NCBI GenBank assembly: GCA_001802655.1
Contig: MGZO01000035.1
Coordinates: forward strand, 47,890-61,464
DNA length: 13,575 bases
Reading direction: 5' to 3'
Origin: Hydrogenophilales bacterium RIFOXYD1_FULL_62_11
GTDB taxonomy: Bacteria > Pseudomonadota > Gammaproteobacteria > Burkholderiales > Thiobacillaceae
Each line of letters begins with the position of its first letter. Position 1 is the first letter of the stretch. The notes beneath the pieces are model-generated. The model was not told the origin of the DNA. It saw nothing but the letters and a program-made list of their open reading frames with translations, and ran no database searches. This document shows, one piece after another, positions 7,659-13,575 of this stretch. Position numbers and translations under genes: made by a program.

Positions 7659-8228
7659 ATGCTTTTGATGATCGACAATTACGACAGTTTCACCTACAAC
7701 CTCGTGCAGTATTTCGGCGAGCTGGGCGAGGAGGTCAAGGTGATTCGCAACGACGAGATCGATCTCGCCGGCGTGGCGGCGCTGAAACCCGATCACATCG
7801 TGGTGTCACCCGGCCCCTGCACCCCCAACGAGGCGGGCGTGTCGGTTCCGCTGATCAAGGAATTCGCCGGCAAGGTGCCGATTCTGGGCGTGTGCCTAGG
7901 GCATCAAAGCATCGGCCAGGCCTTCGGCGGCAAGATCGTGCGCGCGAAAGAACTCATGCACGGCAAAACCTCGATGATCCATCACACCGACGCCGGCGTG
8001 TTTCACGGCCTGCCCAATCCTTTCCGCGCCACCCGCTACCACTCACTGGTAATCGAGCGCGAAACCCTGCCGGACTGCCTCGAAATCACTGCGTGGACCG
8101 AAGACGATGAAATCATGGGGGTGCGGCATAAAACGCTGGCGGTCGAGGGCGTGCAGTTCCATCCCGAGTCCATTCTTACCGAACACGGCCACGCCATGCT
8201 CGCCAACTTCCTCAAGGAGCGGGTGTGA
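7659..8228 (+). CDS. trpG: Anthranilate synthase component II (glutamine amidotransferase)
   Basis: This 189-residue class I glutamine amidotransferase hydrolyses glutamine and passes ammonia to TrpE for anthranilate formation; in many bacteria the same protein serves PabB in folate synthesis. The N-terminus MLLMIDNYDSFTYNLVQYF is characteristic. PGPCTP (51-56), the nucleophile motif GVCLGHQ (77-83, C79) and QFHPES (166-171, with H168 and E170) complete the catalytic triad. The ATG at 7659 is chosen because AAGGA ends six bases before it; ATGs at 7653 and 7668 are less well placed, and a longer frame reaching back to 7551 runs through the sqr terminator. It shares one base with trpD, indicating translational coupling. 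The partner gene trpE is absent from this window. Confidence 0.97.
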   Translation: MLLMIDNYDSFTYNLVQYFGELGEEVKVIRNDEIDLAGVAALKPDHIVVSPGPCTPNEAGVSVPLIKEFAGKVPILGVCLGHQSIGQAFGGKIVRAKELMHGKTSMIHHTDAGVFHGLPNPFRATRYHSLVIERETLPDCLEITAWTEDDEIMGVRHKTLAVEGVQFHPESILTEHGHAMLANFLKERV

Positions 8229-9244
8229 TGCAACACAAAGACTTGCTGACGCTGATCATCGAGCGCCACGACCTGCCGCACGACGCGATGCTGGCGGCGA
8301 TGCGCGCACTCATGGGCGGTGAATGGACGCCCGTACAAATTGCCAGTTTCCTGATCGCGCTGCGCATGAAGGGCGAGTCGGTGAGCGAGATCGCCGCCGC
8401 CGCCGAGGTCATGCGCGAGCTGTCGACCAAGGTGCCGCTCGCCGGCGTCGAGCATCTGGTCGACACTTGCGGCACTGGCGGCGACGGGGCGCACACGTTC
8501 AACATCTCAACCGCCTCCGCCTTCGTTGCAGCGGCGTGCGGCGCGCGCGTCGCCAAGCACGGCGGGCGTTCGGTGTCGTCTACCTCGGGCAGTGCCGACG
8601 TGCTCGAAGCGCTGGGCGTCAACGTCAACCTGAGCCCGGAAAAGGTCGCCGAGGCAGTCAAAGCCATCGGCGTGGGCTTTATGTTTGCGCCCAATCACCA
8701 CAGTGCGATGAAGCATGCCGCGCCGGTGAGAAAAGAACTCGGCGTGCGCACCCTGTTCAACCTGCTCGGCCCGCTCACCAATCCGGCGAGCGCGCCGAAC
8801 CAGGTGATGGGCGTGTTCAGCCGCGAACTTACCGGCACCCTGGCGCGCGTGCTGCAGAGCTTGGGCAGCCGCCATGTACTGGTCGTTCATGCCGAAGAGG
8901 GGCTGGATGAAATCAGCCTGGCCTCGCCCACGTTCGTGGCCGAACTGAAAGACGGCCATGTGTCCGAATATGAACTCGAACCCGGCCTGTTCGGCCTGCC
9001 GCAGGTGGCAGCGAGCGAGCTGGTGGTGAACGGCAAGGACGCCGCAGTCGAGATGCTGCTGGCCGCGCTGGAAAACCGTCATGCGGGCGCCGCTGCCATC
9101 GTCGCGCTCAATGCCGGCGCTGCGATTTATGTCTCCGGCCGCGCCGCCAGCTTGATGGATGGCGTCGCGCAGGCGCAGCACGCCATCGCCAGCCTGGCTG
9201 CGCGCGACACCCTCGAACATTACCGCCGCTTTAGCCAATCATGA
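8228..9244 (+). CDS. trpD: Anthranilate phosphoribosyltransferase
   Basis: This 338-residue cytoplasmic enzyme transfers the phosphoribosyl group of PRPP to anthranilate, the second step of tryptophan synthesis. Visible hallmarks are the PRPP-binding CGTGGDG (81-87), NIS (92-94), KHGGRSVSSTSGSAD (110-124), FAPNHHSAMKH (153-163) and RTLFNLLGPLTNP (174-186). A conserved acidic DE pair follows near 222. Length is normal. The ATG overlaps the trpG stop (TGATG) and AAGGAG lies eight bases upstream inside the end of trpG; an alternative GTG three bases earlier is possible but less likely. It is followed after ten bases by trpC, so the three genes form one operon. Confidence 0.98.
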   Translation: MQHKDLLTLIIERHDLPHDAMLAAMRALMGGEWTPVQIASFLIALRMKGESVSEIAAAAEVMRELSTKVPLAGVEHLVDTCGTGGDGAHTFNISTASAFVAAACGARVAKHGGRSVSSTSGSADVLEALGVNVNLSPEKVAEAVKAIGVGFMFAPNHHSAMKHAAPVRKELGVRTLFNLLGPLTNPASAPNQVMGVFSRELTGTLARVLQSLGSRHVLVVHAEEGLDEISLASPTFVAELKDGHVSEYELEPGLFGLPQVAASELVVNGKDAAVEMLLAALENRHAGAAAIVALNAGAAIYVSGRAASLMDGVAQAQHAIASLAARDTLEHYRRFSQS

Positions 9245-9254
9245 CTTATCCAAA

Positions 9255-10046
9255 ATGAGCGATATTCTCGAAAAAATCCTCGCCACCAAGCGTGTAGAAA
9301 TCGCCGCCGGTCTCGCTGTCGTGCCGCTGGCCGAGATGCAGGCGCGCGCCAAGGCCGCTCCGCCGCCGCGTGATTTCGTCGGCGCCATCCGCGCCAAACT
9401 GGCCGCCAGCCAGCCGGCGGTGATCGCCGAAATCAAGAAAGCCAGCCCGTCCAAAGGCGTGATCCGGCCTGATTTCAAGCCAGCCGAGATCGCCGCCAGT
9501 TATGCAGCGGGCGGTGCCGCGTGTCTGTCGGTGCTGACCGATCGCGACTACTTTCAGGGCAGCGCCGAGTATTTGATGCAGGCGCGCGCCGCCTGTGCGC
9601 TGCCGGTGCTGCGCAAGGATTTCATCATCGACCCGTATCAGGTGTACGAAGCGCGCGCGATGGGGGCGGACTGCATTTTGCTGATCGTCGCCGCGCTGGA
9701 ATTGCCGGCGATGCAGGCGCTGGAAGCCTTGGCGTTCGAGCTGGGGATGGCGGTGCTGGTGGAGTCGCACCATGCCGAGGAACTGGATGCGGCTTTGCAG
9801 TTGAAGACGCCGTTGCAGGGGATCAACAACCGCAACCTGCGGACGTTTGAGGTGAGCCTGGAGACGACGCTGGAGTTGTTGCCGAAGATTGGGGCTGAGC
9901 GGGTTGTGATTACGGAATCCGGCATTCTCGCGCCGGTTGATGTCGCGCGGATGCGGGGGCATCAGGTCAATGCGTTTCTGGTGGGGGAGGCGTTTATGCG
10001 GGCGGCTGATCCTGGAGCGGAGTTGGCTCGGTTGTTTGCCGTCTAG
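9255..10046 (+). CDS. trpC: Indole-3-glycerol-phosphate synthase
   Basis: This 263-residue monofunctional (beta/alpha)8 enzyme converts carboxyphenylamino-deoxyribulose phosphate to indole-3-glycerol phosphate. Family motifs are AEIKKASPSKG (58-68, with E59 and K61), LTDRDYFQGS (94-103), RKDFIIDPYQV (120-130, with K121), VLVESH (167-172, E170), GINNRNL (189-195) and ITESGI (219-224). The PRAI (TrpF) domain fused to TrpC in enterics is absent. No Shine-Dalgarno sequence is evident before the ATG at 9255, which sits ten bases after the trpD stop, so translation probably depends on coupling. From about 9660 to the end the third codon positions shift from C-rich to G/T-rich, unlike trpG, trpD and the start of trpC. 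A large structured repeat begins 17 bases after the stop codon. Confidence 0.97.
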   Translation: MSDILEKILATKRVEIAAGLAVVPLAEMQARAKAAPPPRDFVGAIRAKLAASQPAVIAEIKKASPSKGVIRPDFKPAEIAASYAAGGAACLSVLTDRDYFQGSAEYLMQARAACALPVLRKDFIIDPYQVYEARAMGADCILLIVAALELPAMQALEALAFELGMAVLVESHHAEELDAALQLKTPLQGINNRNLRTFEVSLETTLELLPKIGAERVVITESGILAPVDVARMRGHQVNAFLVGEAFMRAADPGAELARLFAV

Positions 10047-10063
10047 CTCGAGATGGGGGACTT

Positions 10064-10340
10064 CCCCCTTTGGAAAAGGGGGATTGAGGGGGATTCGAGG
10101 TCGTTGCTTGATTACGGCTGCCTGGCCGGGGGTAGCCCGGCAGCTAGTCACTTTCTTTTGGTTTCGCCAAAAGAAAGTAACCAAAGAAAAGGCGACCCTG
10201 CTGATCCCCGAAACCCCGGAAATCGAGCCTGCCAGGTGGGCGTCAAAGAACTCGCCCCGCTTTTGTAATGCTTGATTGATTTTTGTGAGCGGGGCTCAAA
10301 CACCTTTGCCGCTGATCCACCCGACAGGCTCAATTTCCGG
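10064..10340 (+). repeat. Structured intergenic repeat, copy A (3' of trpC)
   Basis: This roughly 277-base element matches the minus strand of 11140-11434. In order: a CCCCCTTT/AAAGGGGG hairpin (10064-10082) followed by GATT-GAGGGGGATT; a GCCGGG/CCCGGC hairpin (10125-10141); a hairpin CTTTCTTTTGG/CCAAAAGAAAG (10151-10177); GTAACCAAAGAAAA; and a long imperfect stem. In the long stem CCGGAAATCGAGCCTG (10216-10231) pairs with CAGGCTCAATTTCCGG (10325-10340) in 15 of 16 positions. Inside it are GGTGG/CCACC, CAAAG/CTTTG and GCCCCGCT/AGCGGGGC. Segments shared with copy B include ACTCGCCCCGCTTTTG and CAAACACCTTTGCCGCTGAT. Similar sequences are, from memory, common between genes in betaproteobacteria. 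It may act as a 3'-UTR or terminator for trpC. Confidence 0.85.
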
Positions 10341-10419
10341 CTGGGCTCAGAGGGGGCGGAAGGTCAAAACCAGGACGGTGGTGACGTAGCAGTTAGTGTG
10401 CTTGGGTGCGACGGTATTC

Positions 10420-10447
10420 GGCGCAATGCGCTTCGCTTATTGACGCC
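10420..10447. repeat. REP-like palindrome
   Basis: GGCGCAATGCG faces CGCTTATTGACGCC across a three-base turn; they pair as GGCG, CAAT and GCG with small bulges on one side. Palindromes of this wording are frequent between betaproteobacterial genes, as I recall. A weaker relative, with GGCGCAAT then ATTACGCCCTAC on the minus strand, lies at about 11025-11060, upstream of the lipoprotein gene. Confidence 0.5.
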
Positions 10448-10477
10448 CTGCCACTTTACGTGCGTTGGAGCTCATTT

Positions 10478-10484
10478 GTTAGGC
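10478..10484 (-). other. attC-like half-site after the lipoprotein gene
   Basis: Read on the minus strand, GCCTAAC starts 19 bases after the lipoprotein stop codon. It fits the R'' consensus RYYYAAC of integron attC sites and is followed by AAATGAGCTCCAACGC and then the palindrome at 10420-10447. The matching GTTRRRY core that should close the site is not found, so at most this is a truncated site. Confidence 0.25.
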
Positions 10485-10503
10485 GCGTTTCACGCATGTG
10501 CTT

Positions 10504-11010
10504 TCACTTGCCATCCAAGAGCTTTCGCTTCTGTGCTTCAAACTCCGCCTCGGTCAGGATTCCACGTTTACGCAGATCGTCAAGTTTGATGAGTTCGGCG
10601 TAGACATCCTTGTTTCGCTCTGTTTGATCCTTGGTTCTCACGTCAGCCGTGATCTTCTCCGTCTTTTCGATAACGACGTCTGCGCGTGGAACCAGTGACG
10701 TACGTCTCGCCTCAGGATCGTTTCTGTCGACAACGCGAAACTGGTACTCGACGGACGCGAAGCGTTGTCCGACAACCAGCGGAGTTTCATGAACAAACAA
10801 TGGGATGGCGACCTTGCCTTTGCTTTCGGCGAACGCGTTTGCTTCAGTGAGAACTTCCGCCTTCATCGCTGACGGATTGCCGAAGATGCCGCCCTTATCG
10901 GTTCGCGAAAGAAGGTACGTATCTGGTGAGATTTGGACGATTCCGGGGTTTGCGCAGGCGACCAAGAATGTAGCGAGAAAAAGTGTTGCAGAGCGACGCG
11001 TGAAACTCAT
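10504..11010 (-). CDS. SHOCT-domain lipoprotein
   Basis: This 168-residue predicted lipoprotein has a signal peptide with lipobox LVAC (16-19, lipidated C19) followed by ANPG. The central region contains PDTYLLSRTDKGGIFGN (29-45) and AEVLTEANAFAESKGKVAIP (51-70). A SHOCT domain closes the protein: VYAELIKLDDLRKRGILTEAEFEAQKRKLL (137-166 in outline; key pattern LxKLxxLxxxGxITxxEFxxxK). SHOCT is a short C-terminal oligomerisation-type module found on many unrelated proteins. The ATG at 11008-11010 follows GGGAGAAGAG; an upstream reading would disrupt the signal peptide. Being lipid-anchored, it likely sits in the inner or outer membrane facing the periplasm. It is less GC-rich than its neighbours and stands between two inverted repeat copies with an attC-like half-site after its stop, which hints at acquisition. 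Function is unknown. Confidence 0.88.
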   Translation of the reverse strand: MSFTRRSATLFLATFLVACANPGIVQISPDTYLLSRTDKGGIFGNPSAMKAEVLTEANAFAESKGKVAIPLFVHETPLVVGQRFASVEYQFRVVDRNDPEARRTSLVPRADVVIEKTEKITADVRTKDQTERNKDVYAELIKLDDLRKRGILTEAEFEAQKRKLLDGK

Positions 11011-11139
11011 TCTCTTCTCCCAAAGCAGTCCGTGTAGGGCGTAATCTTTAATTGCGCCGGATGTGTGAAGCACCAATAGTAACTACAAACGTCTCGTCAT
11101 CACCGCTCTGGTTTTGACGTGACTCCCCTCTCATCCCCG

Positions 11140-11434
11140 CCGGAAATTGAGTCTGCCGGGTGGATCAGCGGCAAAGGTGTTTGAGCCCCGCTCACAAAAT
11201 TAATAAACCTAGCAAAAGCGGGGCGAGTTCTTTGCCGCCCACCCGGCGGGCTGGGTTTTCGGGAATTCGGGGATGTCGGGGTGCGTTTTCTTTGGTTACT
11301 TTCTTTGTCGCATTGACAAAGAAAGTGACTAGCTGCCGGGCTACCCCCGGCCAACGGTCAGTAGTCAGGCAACGTCCTCAGTTCAAATCCCCCTCAATCC
11401 CCCTTTTTCAAAGCACCCAGAGGGCATAAAGGGG
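11140..11434 (-). repeat. Structured intergenic repeat, copy B (3' of the HerA-like gene)
   Basis: This is the inverted copy of 10064-10340. It retains the CCCCTTT/AAAGGGG arms (loop about 21 bases), GATTGAGGGGGATT, the GCCGGGGGTAGCCCGGC hairpin and the ACCAAAGAAAA segment. Its central hairpin is CTTTCTTTGTC/GACAAAGAAAG (11299-11325): three base pairs differ from copy A on both sides yet all pair. Its inner stem is longer than in copy A, with GCGGCAAAG/CTTTGCCGC and GCCGGGTGG/CCACCCGGC both perfect. It starts 13 bases beyond the stop codon of the HerA-like gene, in that gene's sense direction, as copy A does after trpC. Confidence 0.85.
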
Positions 11435-11446
11435 AGGAATATCCAA

Positions 11447-12961
11447 TTACCGCTTTCCCCCAAACAAACTCCCCAACACCCCCCGAATAATCGACCGCCC
11501 AACCTGGCTACCAATGGCACGTGCAGCAGATTTAGCTAGTGCCTCGGCAGCACCTTCGCGGCGGCCGCTTCCGCCCAGCACCCCACCCAAAATGTCGCCC
11601 AGCCCACCGCCACTTGCTGCGGGTTGCGCGGCAGTCTTGGCTTGCTGCTTCATCTCGGCTTCCGTAGCCGCGGCTTGTGCCGCCTGCTCAGCACGTGCTT
11701 TCAGCGATTCGTAAGCCGACTCGCGATCCACCGTCTTGTCGTACACGCCCGCCACCAGCGAGGTTCGCATCAGCTGCCGCCGCTGCGCCTCGGTGATGGG
11801 GCCGAGCTGGCCCTGCGGCGGCACGATGTAGGCACGCTCGACCACGCCGGGGCGGCCTTTTGCGTCGAGAAAAGAGACCAGCGCTTCGCCGACACCGAGC
11901 TCGGTAATGACCGCGGCTTCGTCCAGCGCCGCGTTGTCGCGCATGGTTTCGGCCGCCGCCTTGACCGCTTTCTGGTCGCGCGCGGAAAAGGCGCGCAACG
12001 CGTGCTGCACCCGGTTGCCCAGCTGCGACAGGATTTTGTCGGGCACGTCGGCCGGATTCTGGGTGACGAAAAACACGCCCACGCCCTTGGAGCGAATCAG
12101 CCGCACCACCTGCTCGATCTTGTCCACCAGCGCATCCGGCGCGTCGGTAAACAGCAGGTGTGCTTCGTCGAAGAAGAACACCAGCTTGGGCTTGTCGAGG
12201 TCGCCGGCCTCGGGCAGGTTTTCGTACAGTTCGGCCAGCAGCCACAGCAGCAGGGTGGCGTACATTTTTGGTGCCTGCATCAGCGTGTCGGCCGACAGGA
12301 TGTTGATGACGCCGCGCCCCTTGTCGGTCTGGATCAGGTCGTCGATGTTGAGCATCGGCTCGCCGAAAATCTGTTCGCCGCCCTGCGACTCCAGCGCCAG
12401 CAGGCCGCGCTGGATCGCGCCGATGGAGGCCGACGAGATGTTGCCGTAGTCGGTGGTGAACTGCTTGGCGTTTTCCCCAACGAAGGCCAGCATCGCGCGC
12501 AAATCTTTAAAATCGAGCAGTAGCAGGCCGTTGTCGTCGGCCACCTTGAACACCAGATTGAGCACGCCGTTCTGGGTTTCGTTGAGATCGAGCATGCGCC
12601 CCAGCAGCAGCGGGCCCATGTCGGAAATGGTGGCGCGCACCGGATGTCCCGTCTTGCCAAACGGATCCCACAACGTGACCGGGTAGCCCTGGTGCTCGAA
12701 GCCTTCAAGCTTGAGCATCTCGACCCGCTCAGTCACCTTGGCGTTGCCGCCGCCGGGCTGCGACACGCCCGACAAATCCCCCTTCACGTCCGACATGAAA
12801 CACGGCACGCCGATACGGGAAAAATGCTCGGCCAGGGTTTGCAGGGTGACGGTCTTGCCGGTGCCGGTGGCGCCGGTGATGAGGCCGTGGCGGTTGGCCA
12901 TTTGCGGCAGCAGATGAAGGTCAGTGGTGGCGTTTTTGGCGACGAGCAGCGGTTCGGTCAC
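11447..12961 (-). CDS. HerA-like ATPase, DUF853/YjgR family
   Basis: This 504-residue cytoplasmic P-loop ATPase belongs to the HerA/FtsK-like group annotated as helicase HerA-like (DUF853, E. coli YjgR). Visible are GLITGATGTGKT (26-37, Walker A), MSDVKGDLSG (56-65), LWDPFGKTGHPVRATISDMGP (97-117), VFFFDEAHLLF (261-271, Walker B) and FFVTQNPADVPD (297-308, sensor-like). The tail from about 420 is Ala-rich, then Gly-rich (GGGLGDILGGVLGG), ending in a basic segment; it may be flexible or bind nucleic acid. Length equals that of YjgR. The start is a GTG at 12959-12961 with AGGAA upstream; the ORF has no better ATG before the conserved MTEPLLVAKN opening. The biological role of this family is not established; unlike archaeal HerA it has no NurA neighbour here. 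It is divergent from the NADH dehydrogenase gene. Confidence 0.93.
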   Translation of the reverse strand: MTEPLLVAKNATTDLHLLPQMANRHGLITGATGTGKTVTLQTLAEHFSRIGVPCFMSDVKGDLSGVSQPGGGNAKVTERVEMLKLEGFEHQGYPVTLWDPFGKTGHPVRATISDMGPLLLGRMLDLNETQNGVLNLVFKVADDNGLLLLDFKDLRAMLAFVGENAKQFTTDYGNISSASIGAIQRGLLALESQGGEQIFGEPMLNIDDLIQTDKGRGVINILSADTLMQAPKMYATLLLWLLAELYENLPEAGDLDKPKLVFFFDEAHLLFTDAPDALVDKIEQVVRLIRSKGVGVFFVTQNPADVPDKILSQLGNRVQHALRAFSARDQKAVKAAAETMRDNAALDEAAVITELGVGEALVSFLDAKGRPGVVERAYIVPPQGQLGPITEAQRRQLMRTSLVAGVYDKTVDRESAYESLKARAEQAAQAAATEAEMKQQAKTAAQPAASGGGLGDILGGVLGGSGRREGAAEALAKSAARAIGSQVGRSIIRGVLGSLFGGKR

Positions 12962-13095
12962 GGAGGTTCCTGGTGAGTGGGGGCGGGGAGTGGAGATTTT
13001 AGCGGCTTCGACCGCATCAGGTATTCAGCAAGGTATAGAAGAGCTTGCTAATGTTCCGGGTATCATCGCGCCATCGAGACAAGCAGGGCTACGCC

Positions 13096-13575
13096 GTGGA
13101 AAAAGGTCAAAAAGTACATGAAATCGTCATCGTCGGCGGCGGCGCGGGGGGGCTGGAGCTGGCCACCCGGCTGGGCGACAAGCTGGGCAAAAAGAAACGC
13201 GCGAACATCACCCTGATCGACGCTTCGCCCTCGCATTTGTGGAAGCCGCTGCTGTATGAAGTCGCTGCAGGTAGCCTCGATTCCTACGCCGAGCGGCTGG
13301 AGTATCTGGCGCAGGGGCACTGGCATCATTTCCGCTTTCGCCTCGGACGGATGGAGCAGCTGGATCGCGCCAATCAGGAAATCGCGGTGGCGCCGACGTT
13401 TGACGAAAACGGCGAGGAGATCATTCCGCGCCGCCGCTTTCGCTACGACACGCTGATCATCGCCGTCGGCTCGGTGGCCAACGACTTCGGCGTGCCCGGC
13501 GTCTCCGAGCACTGCATCATGCTCGATACGCCGGGCGAGGCGCGCGAATTTCATCGCCGCCACATCAACGCCTGC
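13096..13575 (+). CDS. ndh: NAD(P)/FAD-dependent oxidoreductase, type II NADH dehydrogenase-like (partial)
   Basis: The first 160 codons lie in the window and the gene continues past its end. The predicted protein opens with the FAD Rossmann motif IVIVGGGAGGLELATRLG, then ITLIDASPSHLWKPLLYEVAAG and LIIAVGSVANDFGVPG. This order and wording is typical of NDH-2, the single-subunit, non-proton-pumping NADH:quinone oxidoreductase on the inner face of the membrane. The GTG at 13096 is the nearest start to the motif, but its ribosome binding site is weak. An in-frame ATG at 13051 with AGAAGAG before it would add 15 residues and is a real alternative. Together with SQR it would feed electrons into the quinone pool. 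The NAD-binding half and membrane-anchor C-terminus are outside the window, so subtype is inferred. Confidence 0.88.
   Translation, partial: MEKGQKVHEIVIVGGGAGGLELATRLGDKLGKKKRANITLIDASPSHLWKPLLYEVAAGSLDSYAERLEYLAQGHWHHFRFRLGRMEQLDRANQEIAVAPTFDENGEEIIPRRRFRYDTLIIAVGSVANDFGVPGVSEHCIMLDTPGEAREFHRRHINAC

Noticed and set aside
6222..7796. A 524-codon open frame antisense to sqr
   Set aside because: It lies exactly opposite a certain sqr gene, extends over the sqr terminator and trpG start, and its predicted protein is His/Asp-rich without family features. It is a codon-bias shadow.
9246..10184. 312-codon frame antisense to trpC
   Set aside because: Opposite a complete trpC, rich in Gln/Arg/His, and it starts inside the structured repeat.
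10148..10333. Small frames inside the repeats (also 11100-11354), with KESNQRK-type peptides
   Set aside because: They are translations of the repeat itself, differ between copies and lack ribosome sites; such frames are often mis-annotated as hypothetical proteins.
10385..10484. A complete integron attC site
   Set aside because: Only the RYYYAAC half is present; the expected GTTRRRY at the other end is absent (CACTAAC stands there instead).
10064..11434. A transposon with 280-base terminal inverted repeats
   Set aside because: There is no transposase and no target duplication that I can see, and each arm is better explained by its position 3' of a gene. Not fully excluded.
13063..13563. 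166-codon minus-strand frame at the right end
   Set aside because: It is antisense to the NADH dehydrogenase, whose FAD-binding motif is unmistakable on the plus strand.

Overview
The window looks like chromosome of a sulfur-oxidising betaproteobacterium, Thiobacillus-like in character. The basis is GC-rich coding sequence, a type I sulfide:quinone oxidoreductase, a PEP-CTERM protein, a trpGDC cluster and betaproteobacterial-type intergenic repeats. This placement is by gene content and remembered family sequences, not by a database search. There is no rRNA, tRNA, CRISPR array, integrase or recognisable transposase.

Layout. (1) 1-3518 is sparse: the first codons of a probable tag gene (minus), a PEP-CTERM/DUF1566 secreted protein behind a good sigma-54 promoter, a small secreted protein and a SleB-type cell-wall hydrolase (both minus), and long gaps without supported genes. 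(2) 3519-4760 carries an EamA-family exporter (minus) behind a promoter, a strong terminator-like hairpin and a 33-codon small ORF, an arrangement that resembles attenuation. (3) 4787-7529 is the most informative block. A sigma-54 activator with a PAS-like, cysteine-rich N-terminus is divergent from sqr. The 157-base gap between them holds three TGTCATGAC-type sites and a near-consensus -24/-12 promoter facing sqr. This matches the published FisR-type sulfane-sulfur control of sulfide oxidation. (4) 7604-10046 is trpG-trpD-trpC behind its own -10 box and insulated from sqr by a terminator; trpE is not here. (5) 10064-11434 holds a SHOCT lipoprotein gene between two roughly 280-base structured repeats. 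(6) 11447-13575 holds a HerA-like ATPase (DUF853/YjgR, minus) divergent from the start of a type II NADH dehydrogenase, which runs off the end.

Functionally, SQR and NDH-2 both pass electrons to the quinone pool, and the sulfur-responsive activator appears to gate the sulfide branch. TrpG, TrpD and TrpC supply three steps or subunits of tryptophan synthesis. The strongest unexplained signal is the repeat pair. One hairpin is preserved in both copies although three consecutive base pairs have changed on both sides. Each copy starts shortly after a stop codon and lies in the sense direction of that gene, which suggests a structured 3'-UTR element more than a transposon.
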